Of a DNA stretch of 64,000 nucleotides, positions 1 to 7,543 are shown piece by piece. The position numbers and the translations under genes are program-made. This DNA comes from Mucilaginibacter sp. (GTDB lineage Bacteria; Bacteroidota; Bacteroidia; Sphingobacteriales; Sphingobacteriaceae), in assembly GCA_030445275.1 (NCBI GenBank), contig JAUCSE010000001.1:1-64000 (forward strand), read 5' to 3'. Every line of letters starts with the position of its first letter. Position 1 is the stretch's first letter. Under the pieces are notes generated by a model. The model had not been told where the DNA came from, ran no database searches, and worked only from the letters and a program-made list of their open reading frames with translations.

Positions 1-65
1 TTTACCGCTGTTAACTTTTTCCACAAAAATCATAGTTATTAACAAAGAAAAAGAAGCAAAAAGAA

Positions 66-107
66 AGCTTCAACAATAATAACAACCTATATTATTTTGT
101 TGAAGCT
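66..107. repeat. Inverted repeat / hairpin near the window edge
   Basis: An 11-bp perfect inverted repeat (AGCTTCAACAA at 66-76 and its complement at 97-107) encloses a partly paired AT-rich loop. It could be a terminator or a small palindromic element. No T-run follows directly, so terminator function is unproven. I see no gene in the rest of 1-217. Confidence 0.45.
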
Positions 108-217
108 AATCTAAAGGAAATGACAGCGTGTTTTTATGACAAAAATACGTACACAGTAGCTCGTTGGGAAAGGTGTGATGGCTGTTATTTTTAAAACATT
201 TGTGAATGCAACCTGTA

Positions 218-1954
218 TTACTGTATAAAATAAACCTTTTTTATTTTGTTGTTTTCGATATGATAAATGGCAACCGCATCAAATTTATCATTGCCACGCC
301 TGCTTACGCGTTCATGATCAACAATGATGTTTCCCTTCACGGTTCTGTCCAGTATTTCGCAGTGCAGTGCCGGTACCCGCTCAAAAAAGGCAGAGTATTG
401 TTTACGCATATAATCTATTCCCTTGCCTATTAGCTTATCGGGGTAGGCATACAATTCTACATCATCGGCATAGGGTTCAACAAAAGCGTCAATGTTCCGG
501 AGGTTATAGGCATTTAGCTGGCGTTGTACCAGGGCCAGCGGGGTTTCTTTAATCAGGGTATCCGGCGAAATAACATTGCCTTTGTTGATAACCAGGTTTA
601 TTTTCTGCAGGTTTTCTAACTGATCAGCCGGGTTGGCATCCAGCAATAGCAGGTCTGCTTTTTTGCCTTTCTCTATGCTGCCAAATTCTTTTTCCTTACC
701 AATGGTTTTTGCACCGTTAATGGTAGCCGATTGAATGATCTGCCAGTTATTTAAACCGCTCTGCCGCATGGCTTTTAGCTCTGTAAAAAGGGACGACGCA
801 TGTTCGGTGCCTATATTACCTGCATCGGTGCCAGCCGCAATAATAACACCTGCATCAGCCATTTTTTTTAGGTTAACCATTCTGATAGAGTCTGTTTTTG
901 TACCGGCACGCATCCGGGCGGCACCCACTGATTTGTAACGATTAGTCAAAGCGGTGTCGGCTAAATGTTTTAAATCGGTCAATGAGCCAAGCTGTTCGGG
1001 ATTTGCCAGGGTTAATTCATCATACGAGAAATTCTTTTGCTGTGCGAATGTGTTGAAGTACCCGTCCATAACAATTAATGTGGGGCAAACTACAACCTTG
1101 TTCTTTTTAAGCAGGCTGATGAAATCGGCAGATACAACTTCATCTTCCACTTCGTGAACCAGGTAATCACAGCCGCTTTCAACCGCAAGTTGAGCCGTTA
1201 ACCGTTCGGTGGCATGTACGGCAACCCTCAGATGATTTTTATGAGCTTCATCAATAATAGCTTTTATCGTTGGCTGATATTTTCTAGCTTCTTCTTCCTT
1301 GTTTTTTCCCAGTACGATATACCAGATCTTAATAAAATCAGGATTGTGTGGCAATTGCTTTGCTAAAAAACCCGTAGCCTCTGTTGTATTGCTAAAAAGA
1401 TTAAAAGGTTCGTCATTTTTTAAATTTTTATATATCTCTGGTTCATAAGTTGTTAAAAGCGGTCCGGCCATATAAATAGCAGGGGCATAGGTTTTATTCG
1501 CAAAACTATCCCGCTGGGCTAAGTAATTAAATGTGGCGCCAGGGTCAATAACCGTAGTGATCCCGGCTTTGGTATAGCGTCGTAAAAAATCATCCATATG
1601 CTGATGTGTCCAGGCTGTTTCCTTGTCATAAGGCATATATTTTTGCAGGGCAATAGCATCGGGCCGGGCATACAGACCACCACTTTGAAAAAAATGTACG
1701 TGTGCATCAGTTAGTCCGGGCATCAGGAATTTTCCTTTACCATCAATCACCGTTGCACTTGCTGGAATTTCTATGCTTGAGGGGTAAATGCCCGAAATAA
1801 TATCGCCCGCAATCATTACCGTTTGGTTGGGTAATAACTTATTCTTATTTACATCTATAAGGGTTACATTTTTAATATACTTAATATGCGTTTGGCAAAA
1901 ACCTGGAATTGTATAAATGATTGTAAAACAAAGTGCTATAAACTTAATTTTCAT
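218..1954 (-). CDS. Secreted amidohydrolase with C-terminal SnoaL-like domain
   Basis: This is a metal-dependent amidohydrolase of the imidazolonepropionase/prolidase-like type, 578 aa. An N-terminal signal peptide ends near FCQ, so the protein is probably periplasmic. Metal-site motifs are visible in order: DAHVHF near residue 83, HATERL near 248, HEVED near 268 and the late TDAGN near 376. The amidohydrolase fold ends near residue 470. The last 100 or so residues (from about QRQLNAYNLRNIDAFVEPYADDVE) look like a SnoaL/NTF2-type alpha+beta domain, an uncommon fusion. The natural substrate cannot be read from the sequence. It is transcribed alone on the minus strand; the next minus-strand gene ends 85 bp upstream of its start. 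Confidence 0.85.
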   Translation of the reverse strand: MKIKFIALCFTIIYTIPGFCQTHIKYIKNVTLIDVNKNKLLPNQTVMIAGDIISGIYPSSIEIPASATVIDGKGKFLMPGLTDAHVHFFQSGGLYARPDAIALQKYMPYDKETAWTHQHMDDFLRRYTKAGITTVIDPGATFNYLAQRDSFANKTYAPAIYMAGPLLTTYEPEIYKNLKNDEPFNLFSNTTEATGFLAKQLPHNPDFIKIWYIVLGKNKEEEARKYQPTIKAIIDEAHKNHLRVAVHATERLTAQLAVESGCDYLVHEVEDEVVSADFISLLKKNKVVVCPTLIVMDGYFNTFAQQKNFSYDELTLANPEQLGSLTDLKHLADTALTNRYKSVGAARMRAGTKTDSIRMVNLKKMADAGVIIAAGTDAGNIGTEHASSLFTELKAMRQSGLNNWQIIQSATINGAKTIGKEKEFGSIEKGKKADLLLLDANPADQLENLQKINLVINKGNVISPDTLIKETPLALVQRQLNAYNLRNIDAFVEPYADDVELYAYPDKLIGKGIDYMRKQYSAFFERVPALHCEILDRTVKGNIIVDHERVSRRGNDKFDAVAIYHIENNKIKKVYFIQ

Positions 1955-2039
1955 TCTGTGCTTAATTATGAAATTATACTAGGGACTGCATTTGTTACTA
2001 ATTTAGAATATTTAGCACAATGTTTTTTATTTATGCTTA

Positions 2040-2912
2040 TTATTTCAGATCGCTATACCTGATATATTCATATTCTGGCGAACAGGTAAACAGGTTATCT
2101 AAAATGGCAACATGAGCTGCGCCAAATAACATCAGTATCCTGTCTTTCGGCGATGTGGTTAAGCGCTGTATATTTCTGAATATCCGGAGGTTTCTGTCAT
2201 ACCATTTGGTAGCCATGGCATCGGCACCCCTGAATTCTCCTAATTTAAAATCGCCCAGTAAATATCCGCCATAATATCTTTGCAACGTTTTTGGCTTATT
2301 AATATCTCTGAATACATCCAACAATGGGAAATTTAACGAAAGATAGGTTTGATAGTCATGATAAGCTTTATACCTGTCATTGTCAGCAAAATCATAATCT
2401 TTGGTAAGGCTGTCTAAATAGGGTTTGAATTTGGCAGAATCGGCCAAATTATAAAGATCAACAACGATATTGCTTGCATCAACAGAATATACCGTATCGA
2501 GCTTAAATTTATCCATTAACCAAAAAGCTATCTGGTAGCGTTCATCGGGTTGTGGCTTTATTTTACCAGCTTTGTAAGCCCTGTATTTACCCATGGCATC
2601 CCATTTGGCAGATGCCTCAATAGCGATTTTATTTGGACGAAACTTGGCAATGTAGTTTAACAGCTCCTTGAGTTCCTTTTGCTTTTGACTGGATAAAATA
2701 TCTATCTGTTTGCTTTTATCAACTTTATAAGTGTCATGATTGGGGTAGGAAAAGTGAAAGGGCACACCCACCATAAATACCTTGGGTAAAGAATCGGTCC
2801 CGATTAAAAAATCATCAGGCGATTTTATTTTTTGTGCCCGGGCATGCAGACTAACAAAAGCTAAAGCAAATATGATTAGGAATCTGATATTGGAAATTTT
2901 CATAGACACCAT
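2040..2912 (-). CDS. Secreted DUF5694-like (TraB-like) protein
   Basis: A 290-aa protein with a signal peptide (ending near HARAQ). The sequence then reads PKVFMVGVPFHFS, followed by a conserved NKIAIEAS segment and a C-terminal LFGAAHVAIL. This layout (early H/G motif, E in the middle, late GAAH) is typical of the TraB/DUF5694 family, which is distantly like erythromycin-esterase/TIKI folds. No biochemical role is established that I can name. Two start codons are possible (2912, or 2903 giving MKISNIRF); the later one gives the cleaner signal peptide. It stands alone, followed on the 3' side by the amidohydrolase. Confidence 0.7.
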   Translation of the reverse strand: MVSMKISNIRFLIIFALAFVSLHARAQKIKSPDDFLIGTDSLPKVFMVGVPFHFSYPNHDTYKVDKSKQIDILSSQKQKELKELLNYIAKFRPNKIAIEASAKWDAMGKYRAYKAGKIKPQPDERYQIAFWLMDKFKLDTVYSVDASNIVVDLYNLADSAKFKPYLDSLTKDYDFADNDRYKAYHDYQTYLSLNFPLLDVFRDINKPKTLQRYYGGYLLGDFKLGEFRGADAMATKWYDRNLRIFRNIQRLTTSPKDRILMLFGAAHVAILDNLFTCSPEYEYIRYSDLK

Positions 2913-2954
2913 TATATAAAACGATGTAAATTAAAATTTTATTTTTAATTAAGT

Positions 2955-3165
2955 TTTCGCAGGGCTCCAGCGAGGTTATGGGTTGGCTGTTTGCCTCGTA
3001 TAATTTGCGCAGGGTCCTCTGCGAGAGACCCCGCTGGGACAAAAGGGTAATAGCCTATGATAAGACAGAATTAAATTTCAAAGCGTTGGCTTGAGCGATT
3101 CCCTTCCAAGGGAGGGAATTAAACTGCCCAATAGCCTTTCTGCCCTATCATATTACCTCTGTTTA
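2955..3165. repeat. Two palindromic intergenic elements side by side
   Basis: About 2955-3040 has imperfect inverted arms (GGCTCCAGCGAGG against the complement of ACCCCGCTGGGAC) around a GC-rich core that contains CGCAGGG twice. About 3046-3162 has arms beginning GGTAATA and ending TATTACC, with an internal TTCCCTTCCAAGGGAGGGAA hairpin. They fill the gap between two minus-strand genes and look like non-autonomous repeats rather than genes. Confidence 0.5.
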
Positions 3166-3192
3166 AGATCCTGCGAAAATAAGAAGCTTCCC

Positions 3193-3501
3193 TTAAGCCA
3201 CCACCTTACTTAAAATTTTATGATCAATATAGAATGTTCCGAAGGGGATGATACAGGCAAGCAATACCTTCCAGGTGATGGCTTTAAACTTCCACTGCTG
3301 TTCAACGCCAACACTCAGGGTATTAAAAACAAAAAGCAGGAATAAAGCTCCATGAATAGGTCCCATTGATTTAACCATAGCCGGATTGTGCTGGAAGTAT
3401 TTTATTGGTACAGCGATAAATATCAATATGAGCAATGAAAGGCCTTCCAGAAAAGCGATAATACGTAAGCGTCCGATGTTTGTTTTGAGCAAATTTTTCA
3501 T
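3193..3501 (-). CDS. DUF3817 small integral membrane protein
   Basis: A 102-aa protein with three hydrophobic segments (residues about 12-32, 48-62 and 76-93). The pattern GRLRIIAFLEGLSLLIL, then PIKY, then the MGPIHGALFLLF motif is characteristic of the DUF3817 family of small membrane proteins. Function is unknown. It starts 9 bp after the end of the upstream small membrane gene and so is probably cotranscribed with it, possibly under the TetR protein encoded upstream. Confidence 0.8.
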   Translation of the reverse strand: MKNLLKTNIGRLRIIAFLEGLSLLILIFIAVPIKYFQHNPAMVKSMGPIHGALFLLFVFNTLSVGVEQQWKFKAITWKVLLACIIPFGTFYIDHKILSKVVA

Positions 3502-3510
3502 GTTTGTAAA

Positions 3511-3945
3511 TTAAAATGATCTTAAATAGGGTTTGTGGGCAAAAGGTGAAAATGGCCAGGGTATGGCTATAAAAATGAGCGCTAAAGCGATACTGAACCA
3601 AATGAGTATGGTCCTGAATTTTTCATGATGGGTAGACTGGCGTTTGGCCCTGGCCGATCCGATAGTGATCACAATGATGGCTGATAGCATGATGCTGATA
3701 TGGATAACGCCGAAGAAAACCGGTTCGGTGATATGATCAGCCCCTGCTATGCCCCTGAACAGGGATTTAACAGTATCGCTTTTACTATAAATAATAATGC
3801 CCAGCATCAGCTGGATGTGCGCGATGGTAGCGGTCCAATGCCGGAACGAATTATCAGTTTTAGTGAATGGCACCAGGTTATAACATCCACGGTAAGCTCT
3901 GTAAATAGCATACAGTAAACTGCCCAGAACAAACCACCGGAACAA
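3511..3945 (-). CDS. Four-TM cytochrome-b-like small membrane protein (TTG start)
   Basis: 144 aa with four hydrophobic helices. Conserved-looking His residues lie in RHWTATIAHIQ, GVIHISIM and THHEKF. Bacteroidota proteins of this size and pattern are usually labelled cytochrome b, but haem binding is not shown here. The only usable start is TTG at 3945; there is no in-frame ATG before an upstream stop. The frame stays open for 12 codons upstream and reads CYSLFRW there, where I expect relatives to have an HLHSFFRW-type start. The true start may therefore be a rare codon further up, or the N-terminus may be degraded. A palindromic TetR-type operator lies 40 bp upstream. Confidence 0.65.
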   Translation of the reverse strand: MFRWFVLGSLLYAIYRAYRGCYNLVPFTKTDNSFRHWTATIAHIQLMLGIIIYSKSDTVKSLFRGIAGADHITEPVFFGVIHISIMLSAIIVITIGSARAKRQSTHHEKFRTILIWFSIALALIFIAIPWPFSPFAHKPYLRSF

Positions 3946-3984
3946 GGAATAGCAATACGAAAAACATATTTGATCATTAATTTA

Positions 3985-4006
3985 AAACATACCATTTAGT
4001 ATGTTT
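3985..4006. promoter_or_regulatory. Predicted TetR operator O1
   Basis: AAACATAC-N6-GTATGTTT is an 8+8 bp perfect inverted repeat immediately upstream of the small membrane gene that starts at 3945. The same sequence pattern occurs twice more in front of the tetR gene (4608-4654), which links this site to that regulator. Confidence 0.75.
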
Positions 4007-4020
4007 CGTGGTAAAAAAAT

Positions 4021-4605
4021 TTATTGAAGCTGGTTTAAGTAATTTTTAAGCTCATACAGGTAGGCGTTATAGCAGGCAGGGCCTAAAAGCTTGCCCATAT
4101 TGCGGATGCCGCTGTAGCCAGCTGTTATAAAACAAGCCACGTGTTTGGCATCAACATCAATTCTGATGTTTCCGGCTTGCTGCCCGTTATTAATACTTGC
4201 TTCAATAGCCTGTTGCCATTGCATCATCAGTTTAGAAAGCGCTTTATTAAATTCAGTATTTAACGGGGCCATTTCTTCAACCAGGTTTACGGCAGGGCAG
4301 CCATATTTAACCTGGAAAAAGGGAGCCTTTAAAAGGTTGCTCATCATTAAATAGATCTCATCTGCCGAATGAGTGGTGTTAGTAAGGGGATTTATCATCA
4401 TATTAAACATGCCGGGGTACATGATTTCCTGTATCAGGGCCAGGCCCATTTCTTCCTTATTTTTAAAATGATAAAAGAAAGCCCCCTTGGTTACCGGGCT
4501 GCTTGCCAGAATGTCATCAATACTGGTTGCCTGATAACCTCTTTGATATATCAGGTCAAACGATTTTTGAAGAATGCCTAAACGTGTTGTTTCTGCTTTA
4601 GTCAT
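4021..4605 (-). CDS. TetR/AcrR family transcriptional regulator
   Basis: 194 aa. The N-terminal helix-turn-helix (residues about 8-55, YQATSIDDILASSPVTKGAFFYHF) matches the TetR class, and the C-terminal ligand-binding domain contains the KYGCPAVNLVEEMA segment common in the LmrA/YxaF-like subgroup. It lies directly upstream of two small membrane genes on the same strand. Two operator-like palindromes overlap its own promoter and one precedes the next gene, so it most likely represses itself and the membrane genes and is released by an unknown ligand. Confidence 0.88.
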   Translation of the reverse strand: MTKAETTRLGILQKSFDLIYQRGYQATSIDDILASSPVTKGAFFYHFKNKEEMGLALIQEIMYPGMFNMMINPLTNTTHSADEIYLMMSNLLKAPFFQVKYGCPAVNLVEEMAPLNTEFNKALSKLMMQWQQAIEASINNGQQAGNIRIDVDAKHVACFITAGYSGIRNMGKLLGPACYNAYLYELKNYLNQLQ

Positions 4606-4607
4606 AA

Positions 4608-4654
4608 AGATACTACTTAGTATGTTTTACACAAACATACTAAGTAGTATGCAA
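4608..4654. promoter_or_regulatory. Tandem TetR operators O2 and O3 (autoregulatory)
   Basis: Two 18-bp sequences, ATACTACTTAGTATGTTT at 4610-4627 and its exact reverse complement at 4633-4650, are separated by 5 bp directly upstream of the tetR start at 4605. Each is itself palindromic (ATAC-N6-GTAT), so the block can bind two dimers. It matches O1 at 3985-4006. Confidence 0.78.
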
Positions 4655-4791
4655 TTAACAAATTATTTTTTGATTTATGTTTAATGACTCTCCTGAAAGG
4701 AACCTGGAGAAATACCTTAACGTTATTTAACAAATAAGCACCTCATTCTCTCATTTTGTTAGTATAGCTTTACGCATAAATCTAAACTGTT

Positions 4792-5391
4792 ATGCGCATA
4801 AAATTGCTACCAATCTGTTTTTTACTGCTGTTGTTAACAAGCAAATGTTTTAGTCAGGAAAATTTATCAGTTTATGAGTTGCCTGTGCCGGCAAACTGGC
4901 ATAAAGAAAAATTTGCATTGCCGCCCTCATTCGCAGTTACACTCCCTTTCAGCGGGACAGAAGACATTAGATTTTCGCCCGAATGGTCCAAAAAACATAC
5001 TGATGGCTACTGGACTTATTGTTTTTTATGGACGATAAAGCGAGCCGTTTCTTTTACCAAAACAAATCTTGAACTATATCTGCATGATTATTATACCGGC
5101 CTTGTGAAAGTTAATTTAGCGCAGGCCAAAATTGATACAGCGCTGGCCATACCAGTAAAAGTAAAACTTAATAGCAGCAGGAAAGGTAAAACAGATATAC
5201 AAACCTTTGAAGGACAGGTTGAGATGCTGGATTATATGACACAGGATCCGATCAAATTAAACCTCCGGATACATATAAAGAAGCTCAAATCAGGTAGTGA
5301 TACTGGCGCTGTATACCTGGAAGCATCTCCACAACCCTATGACCACAAGGTTTGGATTGAGTTAGATGCGTTGGATAAGGGAATTAAATGA
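4792..5391 (+). CDS. Secreted hypothetical protein
   Basis: 199 aa with a signal peptide (MRIKLLPICFLLLLL, then CFSQ). The mature part has alternating beta-type segments and no motif I recognise; FSPEWSKKHTDGYWTYCFLW and KVWIELDALD are the most distinctive stretches. It is a lone plus-strand gene between the divergent tetR and the convergent deacetylase-like gene. Function unknown. Confidence 0.6.
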   Translation: MRIKLLPICFLLLLLTSKCFSQENLSVYELPVPANWHKEKFALPPSFAVTLPFSGTEDIRFSPEWSKKHTDGYWTYCFLWTIKRAVSFTKTNLELYLHDYYTGLVKVNLAQAKIDTALAIPVKVKLNSSRKGKTDIQTFEGQVEMLDYMTQDPIKLNLRIHIKKLKSGSDTGAVYLEASPQPYDHKVWIELDALDKGIK

Positions 5392-5416
5392 TATTGCATT
5401 CAGATATGCAAATCAA

Positions 5417-5447
5417 AAGCTCCCCCTTTAGGGGGCTGGGGGGCTAA
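5417..5447. repeat. CCCCCTTTAGGGGG palindromic repeat overlapping a gene end
   Basis: CCCCCTTTAGGGGG followed by CTGGGGGGCTAAA. A near-identical block is at 36718-36747. The stop codon and last few codons of the minus-strand deacetylase-like gene lie inside this element. Confidence 0.7.
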
Positions 5448-6429
5448 ACTCTTCCTCCACACTTTCCCTCAGGTCATATAATAACCACTGTTTTTTGGCG
5501 ATGGAGCCTGCCTTTGATTGCAGTAGTTTTATAAAATCATTTACGCCTACGGGCTCGTTGCCATTACCATGTATCAATACAATGCTACCGGCTTGGGGTT
5601 GCTGGCCTTTGGCCAGCCAGGCATCAGTACCTATAGGAATAAGGCCGTAATCGGTTAGTTTATATATCAGTTGTTGATCTGATACCAAACCCGGGAACCT
5701 GAAAAATACCGATGGCAGCAAGCCGTTTTTGAGCATCGCCTTTTCGGTTTCCAGTATCTCGTAGTTCATATCGGTGCCGGGCTCCAGCAAAAAGTTTTCC
5801 TTGAGCGGGGCTTTTAAACTTACCCGGTGATTAAAGGAATGATTGATCCAGGTAATATAGATCTCGCGCTTGGCCTGCATTTGTTTTAGCCATTCCAGGT
5901 CTTGCTGATGCTGGCGCATCCACACACCGGTAACCGAAAGGGCAACAGGCACCGGGCGTTCCACTTTCTGAAATTCTGCAAAAATATCGGTAAATATCCG
6001 TCTGTCTAACGGGCGGTGTGATGGGCAAAGATCGGCCGTGAGGCTGATGCCTGTTTCCTGCGGGATGCCGCTTTCAATACCGGCATCCTGTAAGGCTACT
6101 GATTGTTTTTCGGCTTTGCGCAGCGCTTTTTGGTAGGGCGTGTTTTTAAAAAAATCGCGGGCTTCGGTAATACTCATCGGTTTAACCTGGTAAAAGCCGG
6201 GCTCGTCAATTTTGGTAACCAGTGTTTGCGGGTTTACCAGCAGATAATAGGTTTTGCCCTCGTTTTCAAACTGGCGCAGTATCATCCAATCTTGCGGGGC
6301 GTGGTGCGCCCAGCCATAAAAAGGTTTGTAATTTTCTATCTTGCGGTAGTTGGCCTGGGCATTTGCTATGTGATATGCGGAGGTTAAAATAAAAACAGTA
6401 AATAGGTATTTAAGCAGTTTGTTGTTCAT
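5428..6429 (-). CDS. Polysaccharide-deacetylase-like (NodB-fold) secreted protein
   Basis: 333 aa with a signal peptide (ending near ANAQ). After an N-terminal region of about 140 residues comes a NodB-like fold: ISLTADLCPSHRP takes the place of the usual TFDDG first motif, WINHSFNH is the HSxxH metal motif, FFRFPG is the R-x-P-x-G motif and IVLIHGNGN is the late Leu-His motif. The first motif keeps one Asp (TAD) where canonical enzymes have two, so metal chemistry may be altered. The last residues (FSPPAP) and the stop codon come from a GC-rich intergenic repeat. Substrate unknown; a cell-wall or exopolysaccharide role is plausible. Confidence 0.75.
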   Translation of the reverse strand: MNNKLLKYLFTVFILTSAYHIANAQANYRKIENYKPFYGWAHHAPQDWMILRQFENEGKTYYLLVNPQTLVTKIDEPGFYQVKPMSITEARDFFKNTPYQKALRKAEKQSVALQDAGIESGIPQETGISLTADLCPSHRPLDRRIFTDIFAEFQKVERPVPVALSVTGVWMRQHQQDLEWLKQMQAKREIYITWINHSFNHRVSLKAPLKENFLLEPGTDMNYEILETEKAMLKNGLLPSVFFRFPGLVSDQQLIYKLTDYGLIPIGTDAWLAKGQQPQAGSIVLIHGNGNEPVGVNDFIKLLQSKAGSIAKKQWLLYDLRESVEEEFSPPAP

Positions 6430-6528
6430 AGTGTTATTGCAGGCACAATAATAAAAGTTTTAGGTTTCATAACTTAAATATAAACTTATCAATTCATAAT
6501 TGTATAAATGATGTATTAACTTTGAGCC

Positions 6529-7245
6529 ATGACCCGTTTATCTGTCAATATCAATAAAATAGCTACCCTGCGCAATTCGCGCGGCGGTAATAACCCCGAC
6601 CTGATACAGGTTGCCAAAGATTGTGAACGTTTTGGAGCGCAGGGAATCACCGTGCACCCCCGGCCCGACGAAAGACATATCCGGTACAATGATGTTTTTG
6701 AATTGAAAAAAATTGTTACCACCGAATTTAACATCGAGGGCAATTGCCAGGAACAAAAGTTTATTGACCTGGTACTAGCCAACAAACCAGAGCAGGTTAC
6801 GTTGGTGCCTGATGTGCTGGGGCAAATCACTTCTAACCACGGTTGGGATACCATCACCAATTATCATTATTTAACCGATATGATTGCGGTTTTTAAAAAG
6901 GCCGGCATCCGGGTATCTATCTTTGTTGATCCTGTTGTTAAAATGGTTGAGGGTGCCGCCAAAACCGGTGCCGACCGCATTGAACTATATACCGAAGCTT
7001 ATGCCACTCATTTTCACCAGGGCTGGGAACTGGCCATCGCTCCCTATATACAAGCTGCCACAGTAGCTCAAAGCTTAGGTCTGGGTATCAATGCCGGGCA
7101 TGATCTTGATTTGCATAACCTGAAATATTTTGCCGAAAACATCCCCGGTTTGCAGGAAGTAAGTATAGGCCACGCGCTCATTAGCGATGCGCTGTATTAT
7201 GGCCTTGAGAATACCATACAGCAGTATTTGAGGCAGCTTGTATAG
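6529..7245 (+). CDS. pdxJ: Pyridoxine 5'-phosphate synthase
   Basis: PdxJ condenses 1-deoxy-xylulose 5-phosphate with 3-amino-2-oxopropyl phosphate to pyridoxine 5'-phosphate (DXP-dependent vitamin B6 pathway) in the cytoplasm. The 238-aa length is normal. The N-terminal [17 protein letters not shown], the [12 protein letters not shown] motif, the EGNCQ strand and the C-terminal [11 protein letters not shown] and [13 protein letters not shown] phosphate-binding segments are all present. A TAACTTTG box at 6517-6524 resembles the Bacteroidota -7 element. Transcribed alone, divergent from the deacetylase-like gene. Confidence 0.96.
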   Translation: MTRLSVNINKIATLRNSRGGNNPDLIQVAKDCERFGAQGITVHPRPDERHIRYNDVFELKKIVTTEFNIEGNCQEQKFIDLVLANKPEQVTLVPDVLGQITSNHGWDTITNYHYLTDMIAVFKKAGIRVSIFVDPVVKMVEGAAKTGADRIELYTEAYATHFHQGWELAIAPYIQAATVAQSLGLGINAGHDLDLHNLKYFAENIPGLQEVSIGHALISDALYYGLENTIQQYLRQLV

Positions 7246-7284
7246 CGAATTTGTTATTAGTTAGGACAGCGAAGTTCATAAATT

Positions 7285-7324
7285 GCGTCATTGCGATCCG
7301 CCGGCTGGCGGATCGCAATGACGC
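7285..7324. repeat. Perfect 40-nt palindromic element of the TCATTGCGA family
   Basis: Two 18-bp arms (GCGTCATTGCGATCCGCC and its complement) around a 4-nt loop, between pdxJ and gcvP. The terminal sequence GTCATTGCGA recurs at the ends of elements at 14010, 36389 and 48640, and a close variant at 52220. Confidence 0.75.
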
Positions 7325-7485
7325 ACGGAGATAAAGGGCTTCAGGTTCCTCTTTTTCCTTCTCCGGAAAGAGGGTTAGCAAGGTTTTTGTCCTTTATCTT
7401 TTTGTTTTTGCTCCTTTATCCATCCGTCTTTACTCTTTTATCAAAAAAAAGCTTGTAAACACTTTGTCAATAATATATTAGACAA

Positions 7486-7516
7486 TTGTTACTCATGTTG
7501 TAAAACTGTACCTTTG
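7486..7516 (+). promoter_or_regulatory. Bacteroidota-type promoter of gcvP
   Basis: TTG at 7486-7488, a 20-bp spacer and TACCTTTG at 7509-7516 match the family consensus TTG-N19-21-TAnnTTTG recognised by the Bacteroidota primary sigma factor. It lies 28 bp upstream of the gcvP start. Confidence 0.7.
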
Positions 7517-7543
7517 CGCTAAATTTAGAGGGACACTTTATTC

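Noticed and set aside
7181..7381. Minus-strand 66-aa ORF across the pdxJ-gcvP gap
   Set aside because: It reads through the perfect palindromic repeat at 7285-7324 and into the pdxJ 3' end. Repeat-derived, not a gene.
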